From contig NZ_CP113054.1 of the NCBI RefSeq assembly GCF_026625605.1, forward strand, positions 2,046,001 to 2,110,000: a stretch of 64,000 nucleotides of DNA, in the 5' to 3' direction. This document shows positions 24,961 to 32,629 of this stretch, one piece after another (position 1 is the first letter of the stretch; every line of letters begins with the position of its first letter). The notes beneath the pieces are model-generated. The model was given only the letters and a program-made list of their open reading frames with translations. It ran no database searches and was not told where the DNA came from. This DNA is from Luteolibacter sp. SL250 (GTDB taxonomy: Bacteria > Verrucomicrobiota > Verrucomicrobiia > Verrucomicrobiales > Akkermansiaceae). Made by a program: the position numbers and the translations under genes.

Positions 24961-25862
24961 GCGACTTTCAGAACCCATTTCAGATAGAAATACAGCGCCG
25001 GGGCCGTGAAGCAGATGCTGTCGATGAGGTCCAGCGATCCACCGATGCCCGGCAGGATCTTCCCGGAATCCTTCGCTCCCAGCGCGCGTTTCACCACGCT
25101 CTCCGCCAGGTCCCCGATGACCGCCAACAGGCAGAGCAGGAAGCCCAGCGCGATGACGTGCGGCCAACCGGAAAGGACGGCCAGCTTCACCGGCATCAGC
25201 GCGTAGAGACCGCACGCCGCCAGTTGGGAGAAGAACACCGCACCCGCGAAGCCCTCCCACGTCTTCCCGGGGCTGATGTGTGGGATCATCTTCTTTTTCC
25301 CGATCATGGAGCCGACGATGTAGGCCCCCATGTCCGTGAACTTCGTCACGGCCAGCAGCCACAGCAGCAGGAACGCCCCCGGCACCTCCGAGGGCCCCGG
25401 GACGATGAACACGATGCGCGTGGCGAAGTTGAACAGGAACGGGATGTAGATGAAACCCAGCACCGTGGACGCCACGGACAGCAGCACGTCATTTCCGTGG
25501 ACCGGGTAGCGCAGTTGCAGCGCGAAGGACGCCATCGTGATGAAGGCGATGGCGAACAGGTCGAACTCCGGCGGCAGCACCTTCGCTCCGGAATGGAACG
25601 TGTGGAATACCAACCCGCAATACGCGGCCGTGGTCAGCATCCCCAGGCGTGGATAGCAGTGAACGCCGTCCTCCTGCACCATGCGGTAGTACTCCATCGC
25701 GGCCAGCAGCGTGAGCCCGGCCAGCAGTCCCAGATAGGCGGCTGCATTCATCGAGTAGCAGGTTCCGGCGACGATGGCCCACAGCAGCAGCGTGCTGGCG
25801 GTCCGGCGGATGAAGACGGTCCCCTTTGACGGGGAGGGAGCTGGCGTGGAGGAGTCTGCCAT
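24957..25862 (-). CDS. cdsA: Phosphatidate cytidylyltransferase
   Basis: The start at 25862 gives 301 residues with about eight membrane segments. The C-terminal CdsA signature is present: AESVVKRALGAKDSGKILPG followed by GGSLDLIDS. The usual PGHGGxLDRxDS text here reads PGIGGSLDLIDS, so the His and Arg are replaced. The enzyme makes CDP-diacylglycerol from phosphatidate and CTP for phospholipid synthesis in the inner membrane. It is the first gene of a cdsA-dxr pair with ATGA overlap. A start at 25922 is possible but would add a Cys/Pro-rich tail unlike the family. Confidence 0.93.
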   Translation of the reverse strand: MADSSTPAPSPSKGTVFIRRTASTLLLWAIVAGTCYSMNAAAYLGLLAGLTLLAAMEYYRMVQEDGVHCYPRLGMLTTAAYCGLVFHTFHSGAKVLPPEFDLFAIAFITMASFALQLRYPVHGNDVLLSVASTVLGFIYIPFLFNFATRIVFIVPGPSEVPGAFLLLWLLAVTKFTDMGAYIVGSMIGKKKMIPHISPGKTWEGFAGAVFFSQLAACGLYALMPVKLAVLSGWPHVIALGFLLCLLAVIGDLAESVVKRALGAKDSGKILPGIGGSLDLIDSICFTAPALYFYLKWVLKVA

Positions 25863-26041
25863 GGGTGGGTGAAATCCAAGACGGCGGTCCGGTCCGTGGC
25901 AACTCATTCCGGCGCATTTCAAACGGCGGCTCCGGAACTTTCATTGATTCTCCGCAACCTTTCGCGCCACCCCCGGTTTCATGATCATGCGGGAACGCCA
26001 ACGCGGACCCCGGATTTCAACACAACCGATACACCAACCAT

Positions 26042-26422
26042 ATGAAGACGACCCAACTGATGATCCTCGGCGCACTGCTTGGAGCCACCGCCCTCGCCGG
26101 CGCACAGGACAAGCCAAAACGCGGCGGCGGATTTCCTCCGGAGATCATCGAAAAATTCGACGCGGACAAGGATGGCAAGCTCTCCAAGGAGGAGCGTGAA
26201 GCCGCCCGCGCCGCCCATGAGAAGGAATTCGACAAGGACGGCGACGGCAAACTGAACGACGAGGAGAAAAAGGCCATGCGCGAGGACCGCGAGAAAAAGA
26301 TGATCGCCCGCTTCGACAAGGACGGCGACGGCAAGCTCTCCGACGAGGAGAAGAAAGCCATCCCCGCCCGCCCTGACCGGGGTGCCAGGAAGGACAAAGG
26401 CGACAAGCCGGCCGGCCAGTAA
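26042..26422 (+). CDS. Secreted EF-hand protein
   Basis: The 126-residue protein has a signal peptide (1-21, ending LAGA) and three EF-hand loops: DADKDGKLSKEE (about 40-51), DKDGDGKLNDEE (about 64-75) and DKDGDGKLSDEE (about 92-103). Each has Asp or Asn at the calcium-coordinating positions and a terminal Glu, so calcium binding is likely. Linkers are extremely rich in Lys, Glu and Ala. Such small exported calvin-like proteins are common in planctomycetes and verrucomicrobia, with no defined role. A convergent terminator follows. Confidence 0.87.
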   Translation: MKTTQLMILGALLGATALAGAQDKPKRGGGFPPEIIEKFDADKDGKLSKEEREAARAAHEKEFDKDGDGKLNDEEKKAMREDREKKMIARFDKDGDGKLSDEEKKAIPARPDRGARKDKGDKPAGQ

Positions 26423-26440
26423 GCGCGACCGGATCCAAGG

Positions 26441-26478
26441 AAGCCACGGCCCGGAAACGGTCCGTGGCTTTTATTTTT
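26441..26478 (+). terminator. Rho-independent terminator between convergent genes
   Basis: AAGCCACGG and CCGTGGCTT form a perfect stem around an 11-12-nt loop, followed by TTATTTTT. It lies 19 nt after the EF-hand stop and overlaps the last codon of the convergent DUF4198 gene; it serves the plus strand best. Confidence 0.85.
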
Positions 26479-27229
26479 CGCCGGCCAGCAGCGTCAGCGT
26501 CGCCGCGTAGTCGGTGCCCGCGGAGTGCTTTTCGCCGGTTTCCTCCGGGGCCTTGCGGTGGACCACCACCAGGTAGCGGTTCGCCTCCGGCAGTGGCAGT
26601 TCCGCCTCGCCTTTCGCGTCCGTCTTCGCCTCATGGTCCGGGTCGAAGCCGCTGTCCAGTTCCACCCCGCGCGGGATGCAGGACACCACCGTGTCCGCCA
26701 GTGGCTGGCCCTTGAAAAGCACGCGCACCTTCAGTTTCATTCCTGCGGTGGCCTTCGTCGGATCGTCCATCGGGATGATTTCCAGCGCGTGGCCCAGCGG
26801 ATCGGAAAACGTGACGCCACCACTCTCCCCGGCGGCGGAGATGAAGTAGGTCTTCGCGCTTTTCACCACCCGCTTCGGCGCGTAGGTGACCACCGCGTCA
26901 TACGTGTGCGCCACGCACTGCAGGCCTCCGGGCGCGGATGGGATCCTGGCACTCCAGTAGCCCTCTTTCTCCTCGGACCCGGCATCCACGATGTCCGGCT
27001 TCAGGTCGGTCACCGCGCCCTTCGCACCGACCAGTGACAGGGTGGACGCCGCCAGCGGGATCTTGCTCGCCAGGAGGAAGTCCCGGTGGTTGTTGCCATG
27101 GTTGCCCAGCATCAGGTCCGCATACACCGGCTGCTTAGGCTCCTGCTTCACCACGTTCACCTGCACCCAGGGATCATGCGCGGAGGCGGAAAGGGGCAGC
27201 AGCAGGGCGGAGAACAGGAGTCGCTTCAT
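26471..27229 (-). CDS. Exported DUF4198-like protein
   Basis: From ATG 27229 the product has 252 residues with a signal peptide (MKRLLFSALLLPLSASA) and mature start HDPWVQV. DUF4198 proteins (once called nickel or cobalt transport-associated) typically begin with such a His-Asp/Glu-Trp motif and are two beta-sandwich domains; the second half here (GMKLKVRVLFKGQPLADTVV, TDAKGEAELPLP, YLVVVHRKAP) fits that. A metal-related periplasmic role is possible, since the new N-terminal His could bind copper or nickel, but this is inference. It has no co-directional close neighbour; the next gene upstream ends 45 nt away. Confidence 0.8.
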   Translation of the reverse strand: MKRLLFSALLLPLSASAHDPWVQVNVVKQEPKQPVYADLMLGNHGNNHRDFLLASKIPLAASTLSLVGAKGAVTDLKPDIVDAGSEEKEGYWSARIPSAPGGLQCVAHTYDAVVTYAPKRVVKSAKTYFISAAGESGGVTFSDPLGHALEIIPMDDPTKATAGMKLKVRVLFKGQPLADTVVSCIPRGVELDSGFDPDHEAKTDAKGEAELPLPEANRYLVVVHRKAPEETGEKHSAGTDYAATLTLLAGEK

Positions 27230-27274
27230 GGTCCGGAATCTGGATGCGATCCCTCCGCCTGGCAATGGAGGAGA

Positions 27275-28060
27275 TCATCTCGAAACCGTCATGTGGAAGC
27301 CGGTGAAGCCATAGCGGGCGTGGAACGCCTCCATGGAGATCCACTCTCCGCCACGGAGCGGATCCGCGATGTGGATCTGGTCTCCCTTCACCTCCAGCAC
27401 CGGGATGAAGTGCCCGGTGCTTCCCAATTTCACCCCCACCACGGCGGGAAATTCCACATCCGGGGAGAAGCTTTCGCGGAAATCAAAATGAACCTTCGCC
27501 CCCCGGCTCCTCAGGTAGCGGGCCAGGTACCATGCCTCCGTCCCGTTATGGTAGGTGTGCGCGGCGCGGGCGGTTTTCTTTTCGGTGAGGTTCATCCCCA
27601 GAGATCTCGCGATGGTGCTGGCGCTGGCGGGGCCGCAGGTGGATGCGGTGCTCTGCAGGCTGTAGCCGTCCACCCATTCCTCCGCGAAATCTCCATCCAT
27701 CAGGGGCATGATCACCGGCTTCAGGTAGGGAATCACGGCTGCCGCCAGCAGCGCGGATAGCGGCAGCGCCAGCAACAGCCGGGGCAGGAAGGTGGCCAGG
27801 GCCCCTGCGGCGGCTCCGGCAGGCAGGATGAGGAATTCACTGCCCGGCCACGATCTCATTTCATAGTACCATCCGTATTCCAGCGGCACGCCAGCGTAGT
27901 AGGCGGCGACCAGGGCGGAAGGCATGGCGAGGACCAGGAGAATGGCCAGCACCCGGGCGCGGATTGCCGTCCTCGCTTGCCGGAGGCTGGCGTACGCCAT
28001 GCTGAAGGCGGCGAGGGCAACCGCCGCAGCCAGGAAGCCGGTCAGATTCGCGCCATTCAT
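27275..28060 (-). CDS. Membrane-anchored C39-like cysteine peptidase
   Basis: The 261-residue protein has four N-terminal hydrophobic segments (about 5-25, 36-56, 73-93, 95-113) and a C-terminal papain-like domain. The predicted catalytic set is Cys142 in QSTASTCGPAS, His217 in TGHFIPVLEV and Asp233 in IADPLRGGEW, the order of peptidase family C39. C39 enzymes usually cleave after a double glycine in leader peptides during ABC export; here the domain is not fused to an ABC transporter. It is the last gene of the pilus/secretion-like cluster, 13 nt after the preceding gene, and the same cluster encodes an ABC transporter and two Gly-type pseudopilin leaders. Its substrate is unknown. Confidence 0.83.
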   Translation of the reverse strand: MNGANLTGFLAAAVALAAFSMAYASLRQARTAIRARVLAILLVLAMPSALVAAYYAGVPLEYGWYYEMRSWPGSEFLILPAGAAAGALATFLPRLLLALPLSALLAAAVIPYLKPVIMPLMDGDFAEEWVDGYSLQSTASTCGPASASTIARSLGMNLTEKKTARAAHTYHNGTEAWYLARYLRSRGAKVHFDFRESFSPDVEFPAVVGVKLGSTGHFIPVLEVKGDQIHIADPLRGGEWISMEAFHARYGFTGFHMTVSR

Positions 28061-28073
28061 CCCTGCGGAAAGT

Positions 28074-28598
28074 TCACTCCGGCAGCGGGATCACCTCATC
28101 CAGCGATGGCAGCACCCCGCCCGATGAAAGGTTGGAGTCCAGGCGGTTCACATCCAGGGTGGTTTCCGGACGGTCGTCGCTGGTGGGCAGCGGGCGGAAG
28201 GATTGCGAGTGGGTGTCCACGCGGAACTCCAGTTTCATCAGGTCGCGGTTGGTCTCCGCCATCTGGTCGCGCAGGTCGCGGTTCTCTTTGCTGAGGCGTT
28301 TCACCTCTTCCAGCGTCTTTTGGTTCAGCTCCAGCATTTTCTGGAGGGCCATGTCAGGAGCTTGGGCCGGGGCGGGGGCAGGGGGCACCGGTGGTGCGGC
28401 CACGGTCAGCCCGGCGGGGGATTTGGGTACCTGTGGCGCGGGTGGTGCGGGCCTCGCGGGAGCCGGCGCCTGGATCGATGGCAGTCCCCGGGAGGGGGAC
28501 GCGGTGAGCTGGCGGACGGACCACCAATGGCTGGCACCCGCGGTGGCGAGTGAGACGAGCACCAGTGAACAGAAGATCGGGATGATGGCCGGCTTCAT
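28074..28598 (-). CDS. Unknown bitopic proline-rich protein of the pilus-like cluster
   Basis: The 174-residue protein has one N-terminal membrane segment (about 5-22), a proline/alanine-rich stretch (about 38-80), a short coiled coil (about 84-125, KMLELNQKTLEEVKRLSKENRDLRD-type heptads) and an acidic tail. This layout suits an inner-membrane protein that reaches into the periplasm. I recognise no family. It overlaps the preceding gene by ATGA, so it is translated as part of the secretion-like operon. Confidence 0.7.
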   Translation of the reverse strand: MKPAIIPIFCSLVLVSLATAGASHWWSVRQLTASPSRGLPSIQAPAPARPAPPAPQVPKSPAGLTVAAPPVPPAPAPAQAPDMALQKMLELNQKTLEEVKRLSKENRDLRDQMAETNRDLMKLEFRVDTHSQSFRPLPTSDDRPETTLDVNRLDSNLSSGGVLPSLDEVIPLPE

Positions 28599-29326
28599 TT
28601 CCGTGGGATGGGTTTGGCGACAGGTGGCTTCTCGGTGGCTTCCGGTTCCGGAGCTCTCGGCAGGGAGACCAGGAGCTGCTGCAGCCGCTCGATGGCGAAG
28701 CCCATTTGCAGGGAGTCTTCCTCGAGCTGGCGGACGGAGTTGGAAAGGATGGCGCCGACGGTGTCCTTCTGCTGGTAGCCCAGCGCGGCCTGGTAGCCCG
28801 GCTCGCTGATGGTGAAGGTGGTGGCTCCGTCGGTGTCCGGCACCAGCACGTGCGGGCGGATGCTCAGCGGGATGGTGGATCCGGGGGAAATCTCCACATC
28901 ACGGGTGAAGGGGGGCGCGGACTCGGAGGAGTCCAGCTTCCAGCCCTTCGGGATGGAGGAGAGGGGCTTCGCGGGGAAGGGGAACAGCAGCTTCACGTCG
29001 CCGGGTTCGACGGGACCGTCGGCACCCTGCAGCTTTTCCACCCGCACCTTCACACTCGGCTTCTTGTCGGCGGGTGCGGGAGTTGCCGGTTCGTCCGCCT
29101 CCGGAGCGGGGAGCGAGCTGGCATTCTCGATGAGTGCGGGTGGCGACGGCTCCTCCACCGCCGGTGTACGGGAGGGGGCGGGTGGGTCCAGCACGACTGT
29201 CACTTCGTTAGGCTTCCGGGGTTCCTTCGGGGGGAGCGGGCGGAGGCCGGATGGAACCCGGTCCTGCTGGGCGGAGACGGCTCCGCAGGCAGCCACTGCC
29301 AGGATGAGGAAAAGCGGGTTCTTCAT
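28595..29326 (-). CDS. Unknown exported protein of the pilus-like cluster
   Basis: The 243-residue product has a signal peptide (MKNPLFLILAVAACGAVSA) and a proline/glutamate-rich linker (about 25-95) before a folded part with KVRVEKLQGADGPVEPGDVKLLFPFPAKPLSSIPKGWK-type strands and an EPGYQAALGYQ segment. The C-terminus is helical and proline-tailed. No known family is recognised. ATGA overlaps join it to the genes on both sides. A periplasmic or outer-membrane-associated part of the apparatus is a reasonable guess only. Confidence 0.7.
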   Translation of the reverse strand: MKNPLFLILAVAACGAVSAQQDRVPSGLRPLPPKEPRKPNEVTVVLDPPAPSRTPAVEEPSPPALIENASSLPAPEADEPATPAPADKKPSVKVRVEKLQGADGPVEPGDVKLLFPFPAKPLSSIPKGWKLDSSESAPPFTRDVEISPGSTIPLSIRPHVLVPDTDGATTFTISEPGYQAALGYQQKDTVGAILSNSVRQLEEDSLQMGFAIERLQQLLVSLPRAPEPEATEKPPVAKPIPRK

Positions 29327-30108
29327 TGGCCGGCGGGTTTCAGTTGGATGGATTCGCTGGTGTCCAGGCTGGCGGGTACGTTCAGCGCGGGGGAACCGTT
29401 CTGGTTGGCGGGCAGGCTGGGGCTGTCCGCCCGGAGTTCGGAGGTGGGGATGGAGCGCGCGACCAGGCGGTTCCAGTCCTCCAGCAGTCCGGAGGCTTCT
29501 TCACGGAGCATCGCGGTTTGCTCCTGGTGGACGGCCAGCCGGGCCAGCAGCCCGCGGGCTTCCTCGACATCCGCCTGGGTCCAGCGGAGCTGGCGGCTGT
29601 TGTACAGGACCGGGACGTCCAGGATGATGCGGGAGACATCCCCCTGCGGGATCTGTGCGGTGAGCACGTGCTGGACGGAAAGGTTGGTCTGCTCCGTGGT
29701 GGCGGCGGCGGGGCGCGTGGCACGGGTGATCTTCGGCGCGGTGGACTCACCGGGCAGGCGGTTGCCGGGGAGGAGCGGCGGCGGCGTTTTCGGCTGCGCG
29801 GCCAGCTTTTGCTCCTCCGCCTTTGGTGCGGGAGCGGCGGGCACCGGCTCCGGTTTCGGTGCGGCCTCCGGCTGTGGGACGATCTCGGCGCTTGGTCCTG
29901 CCTGGATGACCGGCTTCGTCAGGTAGAGGACACAGAATCCCGCGGAGAGGGCGGTGCTCATGAGCAGCAGCCACGGATACGCGCGGTGGATGGGGTTGCC
30001 CGTCCGCCGGTAGTTCGACGGAGAACCGGCGGAGGTCTGGAGCACGGGCAGGTCATCCAGCACGCGGCGGTTGCGGTTGCTGGATGAGTCGGTGGGCAGG
30101 GGTTTCAT
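29323..30108 (-). CDS. Unknown bitopic protein of the pilus-like cluster
   Basis: The 261-residue protein has a cytoplasmic N-terminus of about 45 residues, a single membrane segment (about 47-68, WLLLMSTALSAGFCVLYL), a Pro/Ala/Glu-rich linker rich in short PAPxP repeats, and a C-terminal domain with a predicted helix pair (VEEARGLLARLAVHQEQTAMLREEASG). The N-in, linker and periplasmic-domain layout recalls TonB-, GspC- or PilP-like coupling proteins, but there is no sequence match I can name. It is joined by ATGA overlaps to both neighbours. Confidence 0.7.
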   Translation of the reverse strand: MKPLPTDSSSNRNRRVLDDLPVLQTSAGSPSNYRRTGNPIHRAYPWLLLMSTALSAGFCVLYLTKPVIQAGPSAEIVPQPEAAPKPEPVPAAPAPKAEEQKLAAQPKTPPPLLPGNRLPGESTAPKITRATRPAAATTEQTNLSVQHVLTAQIPQGDVSRIILDVPVLYNSRQLRWTQADVEEARGLLARLAVHQEQTAMLREEASGLLEDWNRLVARSIPTSELRADSPSLPANQNGSPALNVPASLDTSESIQLKPAGQ

Positions 30109-30566
30109 GGCTTGGCCGGAACGGTGGACGGGCTGGCGGCGGGTGTGCGGACGGCGGCCACGGCGTGGCTGACGATGGTCTGGTCGGATACTCCGGGAAA
30201 GGTCGTGATGGTCAGCGCCTCCGCGGACAGGCGCAGGTGGCGCATCACCCCGTCCGTCCGGCTCATCGCCTGCAGCCCGGGGACGATCTCCAGCGCACCG
30301 GATTCCTCACGCTGGCGGCCGATGCCGTCCGAGCGGTAGATCTCATACGTGGAGTAGGCCTCCGGTTCATCCTCCGCGGAGATGCGGATCTGGACTCCGT
30401 CCGTATAGACATGGAGCGCCATCGGCTTCATCGGGATGTCCGTCACCCGGCCACCCGTGATCTTGAAGTGGGACTGGAGGAGGAAATCCCCGACATGGCG
30501 GAACTCCAGCGCCGCGGCGAATGGGGCCGCGGCCAGCAGGATGAGCGGCATGAGGTGGCGCGTCAT
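30105..30566 (-). CDS. Unknown exported protein of the pilus-like cluster
   Basis: The 153-residue protein carries a signal peptide (about 1-19, ending FAAA) and a small beta-rich domain: LEFRHVGDFLLQSHFKITGG, ALHVYTDGVQIRISAEDEPEAYSTYEIYRSDG, then MRHLRLSAEALTITTFPG. The C-terminus is Ala/Pro-rich. No family is recognised. It overlaps the second pseudopilin gene upstream and the next unknown gene downstream by ATGA. Confidence 0.7.
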   Translation of the reverse strand: MTRHLMPLILLAAAPFAAALEFRHVGDFLLQSHFKITGGRVTDIPMKPMALHVYTDGVQIRISAEDEPEAYSTYEIYRSDGIGRQREESGALEIVPGLQAMSRTDGVMRHLRLSAEALTITTFPGVSDQTIVSHAVAAVRTPAASPSTVPAKP

Positions 30567-31030
30567 TCTCCCACGTCCCAGAGATTATCGGTGGAGCTGC
30601 CGGAAGGATCGTAAACACTGCCACCCTGGACGAGCACGGGCGGAATAACGGTCACCCGGATGCTCAGGGCATTGCCTTTCAAGGGTTTCACCGTAGGCAT
30701 CGCGGTCGCCCGGTCCGGAAGGTAGGGGATGAGCTGCTCGCGGGTGATGCTTTCCTTGGCCACCGTCGGGTTGTCCGCGAGATACATCCGTTGTGCGGAA
30801 TACACCGTGCGCAAGGCCTCCGCCGCCTCGCGGCCAGCGCGCCAGGTCTTGATCGAGCCGCCGACGTAGAGGCCCGTGCCGATCAGCGCCATCAGCACGC
30901 ACAGTACGATGGTGATCTCGATCAGCGTGAGTCCCGGATGATGAAGGTGACGGCGATGTCTGGAGGTGGACACGGACAGTTGATTAACATATCCGAAGTG
31001 ATTGGTGAAGCAGCTTTTTTCGCCGTTCAT
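30563..31030 (-). CDS. Minor pseudopilin (prepilin-type N-terminal methylation protein)
   Basis: The 155-residue protein carries a class III leader: HHPG followed by LTLIEITIVLCVLMALIG, with the cleavage Gly at -1 and Glu at +5, then the hydrophobic helix. The leader from ATG 31030 is long (33 residues, very basic near its end); a GTG further in would shorten it to 14, but 31030 overlaps the upstream stop by ATGA. After the helix lies a small variable domain (ALRTVYSAQRMYLADN, a glycine-rich end). It is likely a minor subunit or tip initiator of the pseudopilus. Confidence 0.85.
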   Translation of the reverse strand: MNGEKSCFTNHFGYVNQLSVSTSRHRRHLHHPGLTLIEITIVLCVLMALIGTGLYVGGSIKTWRAGREAAEALRTVYSAQRMYLADNPTVAKESITREQLIPYLPDRATAMPTVKPLKGNALSIRVTVIPPVLVQGGSVYDPSGSSTDNLWDVGE

Positions 31031-31440
31031 TCACTCAGGATTTTGATGGCGTCCTTCAGATTTCCGATGAACTCCGGATTTGTGAGCAGGTAGCGGAGGA
31101 ACATGGTGGCGTAGAACAGCCCCACGCAGGTCAGCAGGATCCACACCAGCCGCCAGGTGACGGATTTGCCCTTCGGGGCGATGAATGGAGTGTACCAGCA
31201 CTGGCGGTCCACCACCTGGGTGGAGAACATCTGCCCGTTCTCCCGGAGCGTGGTGATGAGGCGGTTGGCCGCTCCTTCGCTGCGGGCGACGAAGTGGTGC
31301 TGGTAGCGGCGGCCCGGCGTGTCCGGCATGGGCAGTTCCCGGATGCCGCGCGGCACGCTGGCCGGCGGGCTCAGCGTGTAGATGTGCGTCTCCTGGATGA
31401 AGGACTCCAGCAGCCAGCGGTCGAAGCGGGTGAGTTGCAT
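31027..31440 (-). CDS. Unknown single-span membrane protein of the pilus-like cluster
   Basis: The 137-residue protein has a mostly polar N-terminal domain (about 1-85, with YQHHFVARSEGAANRLITTLRENG) and a membrane segment near the C-terminus (about 94-115, LVWILLTCVGLFYATMFL). It is predicted to be cytoplasmic with a C-terminal anchor. No family is recognised. It lies 16 nt after the platform protein gene and overlaps the minor pseudopilin start by ATGA, so it belongs to the apparatus operon. Confidence 0.7.
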   Translation of the reverse strand: MQLTRFDRWLLESFIQETHIYTLSPPASVPRGIRELPMPDTPGRRYQHHFVARSEGAANRLITTLRENGQMFSTQVVDRQCWYTPFIAPKGKSVTWRLVWILLTCVGLFYATMFLRYLLTNPEFIGNLKDAIKILSE

Positions 31441-31456
31441 GGCGGTGGAGGGAGGA

Positions 31457-32629
31457 TCACATGGCGCTGTTCATCATCTTCGGACCCATCAGGAAGATGG
31501 GCAGGAACGTGCCGACGAACACGGCGGCAATGAGGAATACGGCGATGATCAGCACCAGGAAGCTCACCGTCGCGGCGAAGGCCTGCATGTTGTTCTGGGC
31601 GTCCTCCTCATACATCTCGCAGAGCATCTCAAGCTGGTTGTCGATGGATGCCGACTTTTCACCGATGGCGAGCATGTGCGTGACCTGGGGATCGACTGAG
31701 GTGTATTTCGCGAAGGCGGTGGAGAGAGGGACGCCGGAGTGCTCATACTTGTCCGCGGCGTTGCGCAGTTCGGAGTAGAACGGCGTGTTCTTCACGCTGT
31801 TGGCGGAGACGCGGATGGATTTCGCCAGGTTGATGCCGTTGGAGTGCAGCAGCCGCATTGTGGAAAGGAACGTCATCTGGCGCATGCCAAGAATCAGGTT
31901 CCTCAGCAGCCGCCAGCGGGACATAGCCAGTCCGAGGATGAAGTTCCTCACCTTTGCCGAGACACCGACCGTCACGGCGAATCCGACCATGATGGCGACG
32001 ATCAGGAACCAGGTCTTCTGGATGAAATGGCTGACGGCGAAGGAAATGGCGGTGAGGCCGTCCGCCTTCTGGCCGACGCCGGAAAGCATCTCCTCCACCT
32101 GCGGCACGATCTTGATCTGGGAGATCATGAACGCGCCGATGAGGACGGAGATGATGATGCCCGGCACCAGCGTGGACTTCCGGATCTGTTTCTTGAAATG
32201 CGCCTCACTGGTCAGACGGACCGCCAGCGCGCGGAAGGCCTCATGGAGCTGGCCCGCATCCGAACCCGCCTGGACCAGGCCGATGATGGTGTCCGAAAAG
32301 CGGCCCGTGCGGCGGAACGCCTCATGGATGCTGACGCCCGCGGTGATGTCCACGCAGATCTTGTTGAGCGCGTCCACCATCCCCTTGTTCGGGAGGCCGT
32401 GGGAATAGTACTTCAGCGCGTCCGCCGTGTTGATCTGCGCGCGCAGCATGGAACTGAGGCCGCGGAACAGGCCGATCAACTCCTTGCGGGAGAACAGCTT
32501 CGGCGCGGGATTCGTGAAGGAGGCGAAAAGCGACTTCTGGGCCGGCTTGCCCCGGGCCGCGGCGGGGCGTCCCATCGCGGCGGCACCGGCAGCCTGCGGC
32601 GCCGCTTTGGTGGTGGGGAGGCTACTCAT
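31457..32629 (-). CDS. Type II secretion / type IV pilus platform protein (GspF/PilC family)
   Basis: The 390-residue protein has the two tandem T2SSF domains: RKELIGLFRGLSSMLRAQINTADAL and later LRQMTFLSTMRLLHSNGINLAKSIRV, each followed by hydrophobic segments (about 165-185, 213-235 and 358-382). GspF/PilC proteins form the inner-membrane platform that the ATPase turns during pseudopilus assembly. The basic, alanine-rich N-terminal 40 residues are likely cytoplasmic. Its start overlaps the stop of the ATPase gene by 8 nt, so the two are translationally coupled. Confidence 0.93.
   Translation of the reverse strand: MSSLPTTKAAPQAAGAAAMGRPAAARGKPAQKSLFASFTNPAPKLFSRKELIGLFRGLSSMLRAQINTADALKYYSHGLPNKGMVDALNKICVDITAGVSIHEAFRRTGRFSDTIIGLVQAGSDAGQLHEAFRALAVRLTSEAHFKKQIRKSTLVPGIIISVLIGAFMISQIKIVPQVEEMLSGVGQKADGLTAISFAVSHFIQKTWFLIVAIMVGFAVTVGVSAKVRNFILGLAMSRWRLLRNLILGMRQMTFLSTMRLLHSNGINLAKSIRVSANSVKNTPFYSELRNAADKYEHSGVPLSTAFAKYTSVDPQVTHMLAIGEKSASIDNQLEMLCEMYEEDAQNNMQAFAATVSFLVLIIAVFLIAAVFVGTFLPIFLMGPKMMNSAM

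Noticed and set aside
25863-26041. Possible uppS remnant upstream of cdsA
   Set aside because: The 179-nt gap is too short and shows no fragment of the undecaprenyl synthase motifs.
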